In this document: positions 15,260 through 24,517 of the stretch, in pieces
How positions within the stretch are numbered: position 1 is the first letter of the stretch
Layout: every line of letters starts with the position of its first letter
Assembly: GCF_900112225.1 (NCBI RefSeq)
Contig: NZ_FOLD01000018.1
Coordinates: forward strand, 1-64,000
Source: Massilia yuzhufengensis
Lineage (GTDB): Bacteria; Pseudomonadota; Gammaproteobacteria; Burkholderiales; Burkholderiaceae_D
Length of the DNA stretch: 64,000 bases
Direction of reading: 5' to 3'
The notes under the pieces: generated by a model
Database searches by the model: none
Seen by the model: the letters and a program-made list of their open reading frames with translations, nothing else
What the model was told of the DNA's origin: nothing
Translations under genes and position numbers: made by a program

Positions 15260-17221
15260 ATGAAGCTCGAACAACAGATCCAGTTTGGGGAGCCATCGGA
15301 ACCGCCAATCGCTCCGGCGACCCACCTGGCCTATCGCCGCGACATCGACGGCCTGCGCGCCGTGGCCGTGTTGGCCGTGGTGATCTTCCATGCGTTTCCC
15401 GCAGTGTTGCGCGGCGGCTTCATCGGGGTCGACATCTTCTTCGTCATCTCCGGCTTCCTGATCTCCAGCATCCTGCTGCGCGAACTGCAGCAGGGCGTGT
15501 TCAGCTTCGCCGGCTTCTACGCGCGCCGCGTCAAGCGCATTTTCCCGGCACTGATCCTCGTCATCGCGGCCTGCCTGGCCTTCGGCTGGCTTGCGCTGTT
15601 CCCGGACGAATACGAGCAGCTCGGCAAGCACGTGGTTGGCGGGGCCGGCTTTGCCGCCAACTTCTTCTACTGGGCCCAGGTCGGCTACTTCGACACCGCC
15701 TCCGATACCAAGCCGCTGCTGCACCTGTGGTCGCTCGGCATCGAGGAGCAGTTCTATATCCTCTGGCCGGTGGTCCTGCTGGCGGCCTGGCGCCTGCGCC
15801 TGAACCTGCTCATGGTGGCCGCGGTGCTGGCAATGGTGTCGTTCGCCGTCAACGTGGGTTTCATTGCCCAGCACCCCACCGCCACCTTCTATTCGCCGGC
15901 CAGCCGGGCCTGGGAGCTGCTGCTGGGCGCTGGCCTGGCCTGCCTGCATGCGCGTCCTGCCGGCTCCGGCCTGGGCAAATGGTCGCCCAACCTGGTGGCC
16001 TGGACCGGCGTGGCGCTGCTCGCCGCCGGCCTGGCCTTGATTACGCGCGAGCGCCACTTCCCGGGCTGGTTCGCGCTGCTGCCCGCGCTGGGCGCGCTGC
16101 TGCTCATCGGCGCCGGACCGCAGGCCTGGTTCAACCGGGTCGTCCTGTCGAACCGCCTGATGGTGTGGGTGGGGCTGATCAGCTATCCGCTCTACCTGTG
16201 GCACTGGCCGCTGCTGTCCTTCGCCCAGATCATCGAGTCGCGCGAGCCGTCGCCCGCCATCCGCGCCGGCGCAGTGCTGCTGGCAATCCTGCTGGCCTGG
16301 CTGACCTACCGGGTGATGGAGCGCCCGCTGCGTGCCGGCGCTGCGCGCGGCAAGGTCGCGGCACTGTGTGCGCTGATGCTGGCGATCGCTGCCACCGGCG
16401 CCTATATCTACCTGAACGGCGGACTGCCTGGCCGCAAGCCGGTCCAGGACAATCTGGCCAACCACAAGGCCCTGCTCATTGTCGAGGACAAGGCCAACGC
16501 CGCGGCATGCAAGAAACGCTACGGCTTCGATTCGGACTACGAGTACTGCCTGCTGGCCGACGTGGCCAAGGACCCGACCGTGGTACTGCTGGGCGACAGT
16601 CACGCCTATCACGTGGTGGCCGGCCTGACCCGGTACTACAGCAGCATCGGCGACAACCTGCTGATGCTCGGCACCCGCCACCCCTACTGGGGCCTGGATC
16701 CGCACGCCGATCCCTACCAGCAGGCGACCCAGCAGATGGTCGAGCTGGCGATCGACACGCCGTCGGTCAAGACTGTGGTGTTCTCGACCCACCTGCGCTT
16801 CTACACGGTGCCGGAGCAGAAACTCTATGTGGATGCGGCGCGCGAGACCTTCCGCCGCCTGCTCGCCGCCGGCAAGCATGTGATCTTCATGCACGACGTG
16901 CCGCTGATCGGCTTCGACCCGCGCTCGTGCATCAAGCGCGCCGGCGTCGCCTCGTCGGCCACCCGCGTGCCCTGTGCCATCCCGCGCGGCGAGTGGGACC
17001 AGCAGATCGCGCAGCACATGGAAGTGGTGAAGGGATTCGCGACAGAGTTCCCGCAGATTGAATGGTTCGACGCGTCCGCCGTGCTGTGCGACGACAGGCA
17101 GTGCGACGCCATGATCGACGGCCGCCTGATGTACCGCGACAATAATCACCTGAGTTATGAAGGCGACCTGATGGTGGGCAGCCGCTTCGGCGCATGGCGG
17201 CAGGAGCGCACCAGGGAATAG
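15260..17221 (+). CDS. Acyltransferase 3-SGNH fusion (OafA/YrhL-like)
   Basis: A 653-residue integral membrane protein. Residues about 20-375 are an acyltransferase-3 domain with about ten membrane segments and the motif YRRDIDGLRAVAVLAVVIFH, containing the conserved His. After a further TM (about 378-392), a periplasmic SGNH domain runs to the C-terminus, with the nucleophile in VVLLGDSHAYH at about 445 and the late DNNHLSYEG block at about 627 holding the His. Such proteins move acetyl groups across the membrane onto O-antigen, lipopolysaccharide or other glycans. No glycan cluster adjoins it, so the acceptor is unknown. An AT-rich stretch just upstream (15235-15258) probably holds its promoter. 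Confidence 0.88.
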   Translation: MKLEQQIQFGEPSEPPIAPATHLAYRRDIDGLRAVAVLAVVIFHAFPAVLRGGFIGVDIFFVISGFLISSILLRELQQGVFSFAGFYARRVKRIFPALILVIAACLAFGWLALFPDEYEQLGKHVVGGAGFAANFFYWAQVGYFDTASDTKPLLHLWSLGIEEQFYILWPVVLLAAWRLRLNLLMVAAVLAMVSFAVNVGFIAQHPTATFYSPASRAWELLLGAGLACLHARPAGSGLGKWSPNLVAWTGVALLAAGLALITRERHFPGWFALLPALGALLLIGAGPQAWFNRVVLSNRLMVWVGLISYPLYLWHWPLLSFAQIIESREPSPAIRAGAVLLAILLAWLTYRVMERPLRAGAARGKVAALCALMLAIAATGAYIYLNGGLPGRKPVQDNLANHKALLIVEDKANAAACKKRYGFDSDYEYCLLADVAKDPTVVLLGDSHAYHVVAGLTRYYSSIGDNLLMLGTRHPYWGLDPHADPYQQATQQMVELAIDTPSVKTVVFSTHLRFYTVPEQKLYVDAARETFRRLLAAGKHVIFMHDVPLIGFDPRSCIKRAGVASSATRVPCAIPRGEWDQQIAQHMEVVKGFATEFPQIEWFDASAVLCDDRQCDAMIDGRLMYRDNNHLSYEGDLMVGSRFGAWRQERTRE

Positions 17222-17418
17222 GCGAATGGGGAGGCCGGCCACGCTGCGCTGTCCGGCTGTTGTCCCGTTTGTCCCTCCTTGTTCTAACCCCTATCGTAGG
17301 AACCCTCTGATTGATTGACGGCAATTCTCACGAACTTTCCCTAACGTAAGATGGATTCTTACCGGCAATGCTTTACCCGCGCCGGCTACCTCCCCCCTTC
17401 GTTTCCTGGAGAACTTCC

Positions 17419-18831
17419 GTGATCACGACCGAATCGACGCCCTCCAAGTTCAAGCCCTATACCCGGCAGAGTATCCACACCGCGCGCCAGTGGCAGTGGA
17501 TGACGCCGGAGCTGCAGGAAGCGGTGCAAGTGGTGTCCCATGTGCTGCCATTTCGCGTCAACGCCTACGTGCTCGAGGAGCTGATCGACTGGGACAAGGT
17601 GCCGGACGATCCGATCTACCGGCTGACCTTCCCGCACCGCGACATGCTGCCGGCCAGCGAATACGAGCAGCTGCGCGACCTGGTGCTGTACAAGAAGGAC
17701 GAAGCGGCGATCGCCAAGCTGGTGCACGGGATCCGGATGCGCATGAACCCGCACCCCGCCGGCCAGATGACCCACAACGTGCCGCGCGTGAACGACGCGC
17801 CGCTCAAGGGCCTGCAGCACAAGTACAAGGAAACCGTGCTGTTCTTCCCGAGCGCCGGCCAGACCTGCCACGCCTATTGCACCTTCTGCTTCCGCTGGCC
17901 GCAGTTCGTCGGCATGGACGACATGAAGTTCGATGCGCGCGAATGCACCGAACTGGTGGCCTACCTGGAGTCGCACAAGGACGTCACCGACGTCTTGATC
18001 ACCGGCGGCGACCCGATGATCATGAATACCCGCTCGCTCGCCGAATTCCTCGAGCCGCTGCTGGCGCCGGAGCTGGGGCACATCCAGAACATCCGCATCG
18101 GCACCAAGTCGGTCGCCTACTGGCCGCAGCGCTTCGTGTCCGACAAGGACAGCGACGACCTGCTGCGCCTGTTCGAGAAGGTAGTCAGGTCGGGCAAGAA
18201 CCTGGCCATCATGGGCCACTACAACCATGCGGTGGAGCTGCGCCACCCCATCGCCCAGCAGGCGGTGAAACGCATCGTCGGCACCGGCGCCACGCTGCGC
18301 ATGCAGGGCCCCCTGATCCGCCACATCAACGAAGACCCGAAGAGCTGGGCCGAACTGTGGACCACCGGCGTGCGCCTGGGGGCGATTCCCTACTACATGT
18401 TCGTCGAGCGCGACACCGGCCCGCGCGACTACTTCTCGCTGCCGCTGGCGCGCGCGCACCAGATCTTCCAGGAGGCCTACTCGATGGTGTCGGGCCTGTC
18501 GCGCACCGTGCGCGGACCGTCGATGAGCGCCTTCCCGGGCAAGGTGGTGATCGACGGGGTGGTGACGATCAACGGCGAGAAGCTGTTCGCGCTGCAGTTC
18601 CTGCAGGCCCGCAATCCCGAATGGGTGCGCCGTCCCTTCTTCGCCAAGTTCGACGCCGACGCCACCTGGCTCGACCACCTCAAGCCGGCCTTCGGCCGCG
18701 ACAAGTTCTTCTTCGAGCAGGAGAGCGGCGGGCCGCTGCGCGGACCCGGCGGGCGCGTGATCCCGCTGGTGCCGGCCGACCAGCTGCGCGCCAGCCAATC
18801 CGGTTGCGGCGCGGCCCAGGACGCCGCCTGA
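17419..18831 (+). CDS. KamA-family radical SAM protein (lysine 2,3-aminomutase-like)
   Basis: A 470-residue enzyme if it starts at the GTG at 17419, which is preceded by CTGGAGAA; an in-frame ATG at 17368 would add 17 residues. The radical SAM cluster motif CHAYCTFC is present (Cys150, Cys154, Cys157), as is DVLITGGDPMI for SAM binding. Lys375 in AFPGKVV occupies the place of the PLP-binding lysine of lysine 2,3-aminomutase. It is longer than EpmB (about 340 residues) and than clostridial KamA (416). The substrate is unknown. An MFS transporter gene follows after 22 bases and is probably cotranscribed, suggesting that a beta-amino acid product or its precursor is transported. Confidence 0.82.
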   Translation: MITTESTPSKFKPYTRQSIHTARQWQWMTPELQEAVQVVSHVLPFRVNAYVLEELIDWDKVPDDPIYRLTFPHRDMLPASEYEQLRDLVLYKKDEAAIAKLVHGIRMRMNPHPAGQMTHNVPRVNDAPLKGLQHKYKETVLFFPSAGQTCHAYCTFCFRWPQFVGMDDMKFDARECTELVAYLESHKDVTDVLITGGDPMIMNTRSLAEFLEPLLAPELGHIQNIRIGTKSVAYWPQRFVSDKDSDDLLRLFEKVVRSGKNLAIMGHYNHAVELRHPIAQQAVKRIVGTGATLRMQGPLIRHINEDPKSWAELWTTGVRLGAIPYYMFVERDTGPRDYFSLPLARAHQIFQEAYSMVSGLSRTVRGPSMSAFPGKVVIDGVVTINGEKLFALQFLQARNPEWVRRPFFAKFDADATWLDHLKPAFGRDKFFFEQESGGPLRGPGGRVIPLVPADQLRASQSGCGAAQDAA

Positions 18832-18853
18832 CGCCACGCCCGGACCCAAGGCC

Positions 18854-20140
18854 ATGCAGGACCAGCCCAACGCGCCACGCCTGTCCGGCGTGGCGGTGTT
18901 TTTCTACGTGTTCCTGCCCTTCGCGCTGGGGCACTACCTGTCTTCGCTGCTGCGCAACGTGAACGCGGTGCTGGCCTCGCACCTGGTCGGGGCGCTCGCG
19001 CTCACGCCGGGCGAACTGGGGCTGCTCACCAGCGCCTTCTTCTTTGCGTTCGCGCTGGTCCAGCTGCCGGTCGGGATTGCCCTCGACCGCTGGGGGCCGC
19101 GCAAGGTGCAGCTGGCGATGATGCTGGTCGGGGCCGTCGGGGCGCTGCTGTTCTCGCGCGGATCCGGCTTCGGGCAGCTGGTGGTGGCGCGCGCCATCAT
19201 GGGCTTCGGCCTGGGCGGCTGCTTCATGGCGGCGGTCAAGGCGATGTCGACCTGGATCGCGCCGAGCAAGCTGCCCTCGGTGCACGGCTACCTGATCGCC
19301 GTCGGCGGGTTGGGCGCGGCCACCGCCACCATGCCGGTGCGCCTGGCGCTCGAGTACACCGACTGGCGCGGCCTGTTCGTCATGCTGGCCGCGCTCACCG
19401 CCTGCTGCGGCTTGCTGATCTGGCTGTTGTGCCCGCGCGCCACCGGGCCGGCGCCGGCGCGCGGGCCGCTGGGCGCAGCGCTGCGCAGCGTGTTCCAGGC
19501 GCCCGTGTTCCGCACCACGGCCTCGCTGGTGCTGCTGCCGCACGCGGTGTTCTTCGGCATCCAGGGCCTGTGGATCGGGCGCTGGCTGTCCGACGTGGCG
19601 CGCTTTTCCGACGATGCGGTGGCCTACCTGCTCTACATGGGCATGGCCGCGGTGATCTTCGGGGCTATCGCGGTGGGCATGATCACCGAATGGGCGGGAC
19701 GGCGCGGCATCGCCCCGCTCGACGTGGCGGCGGCCGGCATCGCCGTCTTCCTGCTGGTGCAGGCCGGCTTCATCGTCGGCTACCAGCCCAGCTTCCAGCT
19801 GCTGTCGGTGATGTTCACGCTGGTGGGAACCATCACCGGCATCGAGTACGCGATCATCGCCCAGTCGATGCCGCGCGAGCTGACCGGGCGCGCGGCGACC
19901 TGCCTGAACCTGTTGATCTTCATCGGCGCCTTCGTGGTGCAGGCGGGCTTCGGCTTGATGGTGGGCCTGTGGGCGCCCGGCGAGGGCGGGCAGGCGCCGG
20001 CGATCGCCTACCGCGCGGCTTTTGCGGTGCTGCTGGCGCTGCAGTTGCCGGGACTGGTCGGCTTCGTGCTGCGGCGGCGGCGCGAAGCCATGGCGGCCAG
20101 GGTGGCGGCGCTGGAAGAGCCGCTGGCAGCGCCCCTGTGA
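18854..20140 (+). CDS. MFS transporter
   Basis: A 428-residue major facilitator with about twelve membrane segments. The loop 2-3 signature is seen as GIALDRWGPRKVQ at about 78-90, and the second half has a related GMITEWAGRRG. It lies 22 bases after the KamA-like gene in the same direction, so substrate import or product export for that enzyme is the natural inference. The substrate cannot be deduced from sequence. A perfect 8-bp palindrome without a T run lies 30 bases after the stop. Confidence 0.85.
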   Translation: MQDQPNAPRLSGVAVFFYVFLPFALGHYLSSLLRNVNAVLASHLVGALALTPGELGLLTSAFFFAFALVQLPVGIALDRWGPRKVQLAMMLVGAVGALLFSRGSGFGQLVVARAIMGFGLGGCFMAAVKAMSTWIAPSKLPSVHGYLIAVGGLGAATATMPVRLALEYTDWRGLFVMLAALTACCGLLIWLLCPRATGPAPARGPLGAALRSVFQAPVFRTTASLVLLPHAVFFGIQGLWIGRWLSDVARFSDDAVAYLLYMGMAAVIFGAIAVGMITEWAGRRGIAPLDVAAAGIAVFLLVQAGFIVGYQPSFQLLSVMFTLVGTITGIEYAIIAQSMPRELTGRAATCLNLLIFIGAFVVQAGFGLMVGLWAPGEGGQAPAIAYRAAFAVLLALQLPGLVGFVLRRRREAMAARVAALEEPLAAPL

Positions 20141-20171
20141 AGGACGAGTTTTCTCTGCGGTAACGGACGGC

Positions 20172-20190
20172 GCCAACCTGCCAGGTTGGC
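20172..20190. repeat. Hairpin after the MFS gene
   Basis: GCCAACCT and AGGTTGGC form a perfect 8-bp stem with a 3-base loop. There is no following T run, so a Rho-independent terminator is not supported; it may protect the 3' end or bind a regulator. Confidence 0.4.
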
Positions 20191-20241
20191 TAGCATCAGG
20201 CGACACGGACGCCGTCCGCCTTGCACCGGGAGAGAACATTC

Positions 20242-21567
20242 ATGCGTAACCCTAGTTTGCCCCGCCTGCCGGCGGTCACCCTGCTGCTGATGCTGCTCGC
20301 CGCCTGTGGCGACAAGTCCACCCTGCCGGTCGGCGCCGACGTCGGCCTGCAGCCGGTCATCAAGGCCCCGGTCAGGACCACCATCCCTACCGTCGACATC
20401 GCCCCCGCCAAGGGCTGGCCGCAGGGTGGCATGCCGGTCGCGGCCGCCGGGCTGGCGGTGAATGCCTTTGCCACGGGCCTGGACCATCCGCGCTGGCTGC
20501 ACGTGCTGCCCAACGGCGACGTGCTGGTAGCCGAGACCAATGCGCCCGAGCGCCCGGAGGACAAGAAAGGCATCAAGGGCTACATCATGGGCAAGGTGAT
20601 GGCCAGGGCCGGCGCCGCCGTGCCGAGCGCGAACCGCATCACCCTGCTGCGCGACAAGGACGGCGACGGCGTGGCCGAAACGAAGACCGTCTTCCTCAAG
20701 GGCCTCCATTCGCCCTTCGGCATGGCGCTGGTGGGCGACATGCTGTACGTGGCCAATACCGACGCCATCGTGCGCTTCCCCTACCAGGAGGGCGTGACGG
20801 AAATCACCGCCACCGCCCAGCCGGTGGCGCCGCTGCCGGGCGGCCCGCTGAACCACCACTGGACCAAGAACATCATCGCCAGCCAGGATGGCCGCAAGCT
20901 CTACGCCACTTCCGGCTCGAACAGCAACGTCGCCGAGAACGGCATCGACAAGGAAGTCGACCGCGCCGCCGTGCTCGAAGTCGACATCGCCACCGGCAAG
21001 ACGCGCCTGTTCGCCTCCGGCCTGCGCAACCCGAACGGCCTGGCCTGGAACCCGCAGACCGGGGTGCTGTGGACCGTCGTGAACGAACGCGACGAGCTGG
21101 GGAGCGACCTGGTGCCGGACTACCTGACCTCGGTGAAGGACGGCGCCTTCTATGGCTGGCCGTACAGCTACTTCGGCCAGCACGTCGACGAGCGCGTCAA
21201 GCCGCCGCGCCCCGACCTGGTGGCCAAGGCGCTGGCGCCGGACTACGCGCTGGGCGCCCATGTGGCCGCGCTGGGCCTGGCCTTCTACACCGGTTCGCTG
21301 CTGCCGCAGCAGTATGCGAACGGCGCCTTCATCGGCCAGCACGGCTCCTGGAACCGCAAGCCGCTGTCGGGGTATGACGTGGTGTTCGTGCCGTTCAGCG
21401 AAGGCCGGCCGTCCGGGAAGCCGGTGAAGATCCTGACCGGATTCGTGGACAGGAATGGCGACGCGCTGGGCCGGCCGGTAGGCGTGGTGGTCGACAAGCC
21501 GGGGGCGCTATTGGTAGCGGACGACGTGGGAAATGTGATCTGGCGGGTGACGCCGGCAAGTCGCTAA
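20242..21567 (+). CDS. PQQ-dependent sugar/sorbosone dehydrogenase-type lipoprotein
   Basis: A 441-residue exported lipoprotein (lipobox LLAAC, Cys22). The mature part is a six-bladed propeller of the soluble glucose dehydrogenase/L-sorbosone dehydrogenase family: [20 protein letters not shown] opens the fold, and [25 protein letters not shown] and [10 protein letters not shown] are typical later blocks. Such enzymes oxidise sugars in the periplasm using PQQ; PQQ use is inferred. It starts at the ATG after GGGAGAG. It is a single gene, with a family-2 repeat 3 bases after its stop and the oxidase locus converging on it. Confidence 0.82.
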   Translation: MRNPSLPRLPAVTLLLMLLAACGDKSTLPVGADVGLQPVIKAPVRTTIPTVDIAPAKGWPQGGMPVAAAGLAVNAFATGLDHPRWLHVLPNGDVLVAETNAPERPEDKKGIKGYIMGKVMARAGAAVPSANRITLLRDKDGDGVAETKTVFLKGLHSPFGMALVGDMLYVANTDAIVRFPYQEGVTEITATAQPVAPLPGGPLNHHWTKNIIASQDGRKLYATSGSNSNVAENGIDKEVDRAAVLEVDIATGKTRLFASGLRNPNGLAWNPQTGVLWTVVNERDELGSDLVPDYLTSVKDGAFYGWPYSYFGQHVDERVKPPRPDLVAKALAPDYALGAHVAALGLAFYTGSLLPQQYANGAFIGQHGSWNRKPLSGYDVVFVPFSEGRPSGKPVKILTGFVDRNGDALGRPVGVVVDKPGALLVADDVGNVIWRVTPASR

Positions 21568-21569
21568 TC

Positions 21570-21674
21570 GGGTGGGCGGGTGTCCCGCCCGCACGTTCAC
21601 CCCAATATGAACATCGATACTGCAATTCATCCGTGAGTTGAACGCGCGGTCGGCGCAGCCGACCACCCTACGCA
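21570..21674. repeat. Family-2 palindromic repeat, paired arms (site 2)
   Basis: The left arm GGTGGGCGGGTGTCCCGCCC starts 3 bases after the dehydrogenase stop. The right arm GAACGCGCGGTCGGC-GCA-GCCGACCACCCTACG ends at about 21674. The arms are inverted, separated by about 50 bases. Read leftward, the right arm's GTAGGG gives the TAG stop (21670-21668) of the small membrane protein gene. The layout closely matches site 4 at 54392-54503. Confidence 0.85.
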
Positions 21675-21997
21675 CATCCATCAACAAGCAGCAGCGGCAG
21701 TCCGGTCCACACCACCGCGATCGTGGCCATCAGCGCCGCCAGGGCTGCCGCCCCATCCAGCAGCCCGGCTTCGTTCGCATTGCGAACGATCCCCCGTTCC
21801 CTCCACGCCAGCCACAGGCACACGGCCAGCGCCAGCGCCGTCACGCCGCCCAGCAGCAGCCGGTCCGGCCCGCCCGCGCGCATCGCGGCCGGGGTGCATT
21901 GGGCCGCCGCCAGCAGGTAGCAGAAGATGAAGTGCGCCGCCCATACCAGGAAGGGCAGGGTGCCGCGGGTGAGCTGGCGCCAGAAGTGGTCGTGCAT
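21668..21997 (-). CDS. Small membrane protein of the oxidase locus
   Basis: A 109-residue protein with about three membrane segments, beginning MHDHFWRQLTRGTLPFLVWA. It starts 3 bases after the fused CoxA-CoxC gene stop, so it is the last gene of that operon. Small three-helix proteins of this kind occur beside fused-subunit haem-copper oxidases and may be an accessory subunit or assembly factor; no firm family is assigned. Its stop codon lies inside the family-2 repeat, so its C-terminus may have been altered by the repeat. Confidence 0.7.
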   Translation of the reverse strand: MHDHFWRQLTRGTLPFLVWAAHFIFCYLLAAAQCTPAAMRAGGPDRLLLGGVTALALAVCLWLAWRERGIVRNANEAGLLDGAAALAALMATIAVVWTGLPLLLVDGCA

Positions 21998-22000
21998 GGC

Positions 22001-24517
22001 TTACTCCATCAGCAGCGGCAGGATGTGGACCAGCACCATGCCGGCGATGCCCTGCAGCGTTGTGTAGTGCCAGATCAGGGCGACGTTGTCGAGCGTGGCG
22101 CGGCTGCGCTCGCCCAGCATGCCGCGCCAGGCGCGCAGGCACAGGTAGGGCCCGGCGATGGCGAGCAGCACGATGTGCAGGCCCTGGTAGCCGAGCAGGG
22201 CGCCAATGGCCGCGGCCCAGGCGGTGGCGGTGGGGTCGAGCCCCGCGAACTGGTGGCCGCGCAGGTCGAGCAGGAAGGAGGCGCTGGCGCAGGCCAGCGC
22301 CAGCAGCACCAGCCAGGGCAGGCGCCGCTTGCCCAGCGCGCGCACGGCCAGCAGCATCAGCACCGAACTGGCCGCCAGCAGGCCGCCGGAGGCCAGCTGC
22401 CATGGCAGGGCGGGCAGGGCGGCCCCGGGCGGCGGGCAGACCATCAGGCGCATCGACACATGGATGTAGGCGAAACCGAACGAGGCGAAGATGCTGGCGT
22501 CGACAATCAGCATGATCATCGTGCCCCACCACGATTGCGAGGCGGTTCCTTTGGCGTTTACCGGCAGCACCAGGTCGTCCGACACGCGCGCCTCAATGAG
22601 CGGCGGCTTCTGGTCCGACTGCCACAACCAGGCAATGGTGCCGCCCACCGCCATCAGCCCGAAGGTCCAGGCCAGCACCATCATCTTGACCGTCAGCAGC
22701 AGGAAGAAGCCGGCGGTGCCGAGGGCCGCGATCACCGGCAGCCAGCTGTCGCCCGGCAGGATCATCAGGTAGCGCGGCTCGGCCGCGACCGGGCTGGTGG
22801 CGATGGTTTCGCGCAGGCCGGTGGCGGTGCCGGGCAGGTAGTGCTGGCCGCGGTCGACTTCGTCGGACAAGGTCGGCTGGTCCCATAGCGGGTTGGTCGA
22901 GGTGATGCGCGGGATGCTGCGGTTGCCGTAGCTTTCGGACGTGAGCCATTCGAGCGTGGGTGCATTCCACGGGTTGCCCACGTCCTTCTCGGGCCGGCGC
23001 AGGGTGCGCACCATCTCGATGAAGAAGACCAGCGCGCCGGCGGCGAACACGAAGGCGCCGACCGTGGAGAGCATGTTGAGCAGGTTCCAGCCCAGGTTGG
23101 CGTCATAGGTGTAGACCCGGCGCGGCATGCCGTACAGGCCGGTGATGTGCATCGGGAAGAAGGCGAGGTTGAAGCCGCCGAACATCAGCCAGAACGACCA
23201 GCGCGCCACCGCCTCGGACATGCGGTTGCCGTTGATCAGGGGCAGCCAGTAGACCAGGGCCGCGAACATCGGGAACACCATCCCGCCGATCAGCACGTAG
23301 TGCAGGTGGGCCACGATGAAATAGGTGTCGTGTACCTGCCAGTCGAACGGGATCACGGCCACCATCACCCCGGTCAGGCCGCCCAGCACGAAGATGAACA
23401 TGAAGCCGAGCAGGAACAGGCTGGGCGCGCCCATCCGCACGCGCCCGTTCCACAGGGTGGCGATCCAGGCGAACACCTGGATGCCGGTGGGGATGGCCAC
23501 CGCCATGCTGGCGGCCGAGATGAAACTCATCTCCAGCACGCCCAGCCCGGCCGTGAACATGTGGTGGGCCCACAACCCGAAGCTGAAGAAGCCCACGCCC
23601 ACCAGCGCCACGATGATGGCGCGCCGCCCCACCAGCGGGGTCTGGGCAATGGTCGGGATCATGGTGGACACCATGCCGGCGGCGGGCAGGAAGATGATGT
23701 AGACCTCGGGGTGGCCGAAGAACCAGAACAGGTGCTGCCACAGGATCGGGTCGCCGCCGCGGTCGGAGATGAAGAAGGGCCAGTCGAACGCGCGTTCAAG
23801 TTCCAGCAGCGCGGTGCCGGCGATCACGGCCGGGAAGGCGAACACGATCATCACCGCCACCACCAGCATCGCCCACGCATACACCGGCATGCGGCGCAGC
23901 GTCATGCCCGGTGCGCGGGTGAACAGGATGCCGACGATCAGTTCGATGGCGCCGGCGATCGCCGAGATCTCGATGAAGCCGATCCCCAGCAGCCAGAAGT
24001 CGGCGTTCAGGCCCGGCGAGTACTTCTCGCCGGTGAGCGGCGGGTACATGAACCAGCCGCCGTCCGGCGCCAGCCCGAAGAACAGGGTGCAGAAGAAGGC
24101 CAGGCCGCCGAAGGCATAGGCCCAGAAGGCGTAGGCCGACAGGCGCGGGAAGGGCAGGTCGCGCGCGCCGAGCATGTTCGGCAGTAGGTACACGGCGATC
24201 GCTTCCACGATGGGAATCGCGAACAGGAACATCATCACCGTGCCGTGCATGGTGAAGACCTGGTTGTAGGTGCCGGGGCTGAGCAGGGTGTTGTCGGGCA
24301 CCGCCAGCTGCACCCGCATCAGCAGCGCCAGGATCCCGGCCAGCACGAAGAACAGCAGCGCGGTGCCGATGTAGAGCAGGCCGATGCTGGTGTTGTTCAC
24401 CGAGGTCATGAAGCGCCAGCCGGTCGGCGTGCGCCAGGCTTCTTTCAGGCGCTCGAATTCGCCGGCGGGGCGCGGCAGGGAGCTGGGCAAAGGATGGGAC
24501 GCGTCTTGCTGGTTCAT
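22001..24517 (-). CDS. Cytochrome c oxidase subunit I fused to subunit III
   Basis: An 838-residue fused oxidase polypeptide. The subunit I part carries the haem and CuB ligands His91, His269, His318/His319, His404 and His406. GHPEVY holds the Glu271 and Tyr273 characteristic of A1-type oxidases. From about 655 (QSWWGTMIMLIVDASIFASF) a shortened subunit III follows, ending in the helix HYTTLQGIAGMVLVHIL. It reduces oxygen in the inner membrane and pumps protons. Its ATG overlaps the coxB stop by 4 bases. Fused I-III genes occur in caa3-type oxidases of several proteobacteria; this is probably an accessory rather than the main aa3 oxidase. Confidence 0.93.
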   Translation of the reverse strand: MNQQDASHPLPSSLPRPAGEFERLKEAWRTPTGWRFMTSVNNTSIGLLYIGTALLFFVLAGILALLMRVQLAVPDNTLLSPGTYNQVFTMHGTVMMFLFAIPIVEAIAVYLLPNMLGARDLPFPRLSAYAFWAYAFGGLAFFCTLFFGLAPDGGWFMYPPLTGEKYSPGLNADFWLLGIGFIEISAIAGAIELIVGILFTRAPGMTLRRMPVYAWAMLVVAVMIVFAFPAVIAGTALLELERAFDWPFFISDRGGDPILWQHLFWFFGHPEVYIIFLPAAGMVSTMIPTIAQTPLVGRRAIIVALVGVGFFSFGLWAHHMFTAGLGVLEMSFISAASMAVAIPTGIQVFAWIATLWNGRVRMGAPSLFLLGFMFIFVLGGLTGVMVAVIPFDWQVHDTYFIVAHLHYVLIGGMVFPMFAALVYWLPLINGNRMSEAVARWSFWLMFGGFNLAFFPMHITGLYGMPRRVYTYDANLGWNLLNMLSTVGAFVFAAGALVFFIEMVRTLRRPEKDVGNPWNAPTLEWLTSESYGNRSIPRITSTNPLWDQPTLSDEVDRGQHYLPGTATGLRETIATSPVAAEPRYLMILPGDSWLPVIAALGTAGFFLLLTVKMMVLAWTFGLMAVGGTIAWLWQSDQKPPLIEARVSDDLVLPVNAKGTASQSWWGTMIMLIVDASIFASFGFAYIHVSMRLMVCPPPGAALPALPWQLASGGLLAASSVLMLLAVRALGKRRLPWLVLLALACASASFLLDLRGHQFAGLDPTATAWAAAIGALLGYQGLHIVLLAIAGPYLCLRAWRGMLGERSRATLDNVALIWHYTTLQGIAGMVLVHILPLLME

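Noticed and set aside
20172..20190. Terminator after the MFS gene
   Set aside because: The 8-bp stem is perfect but is followed by TAGCATC, with no T run.
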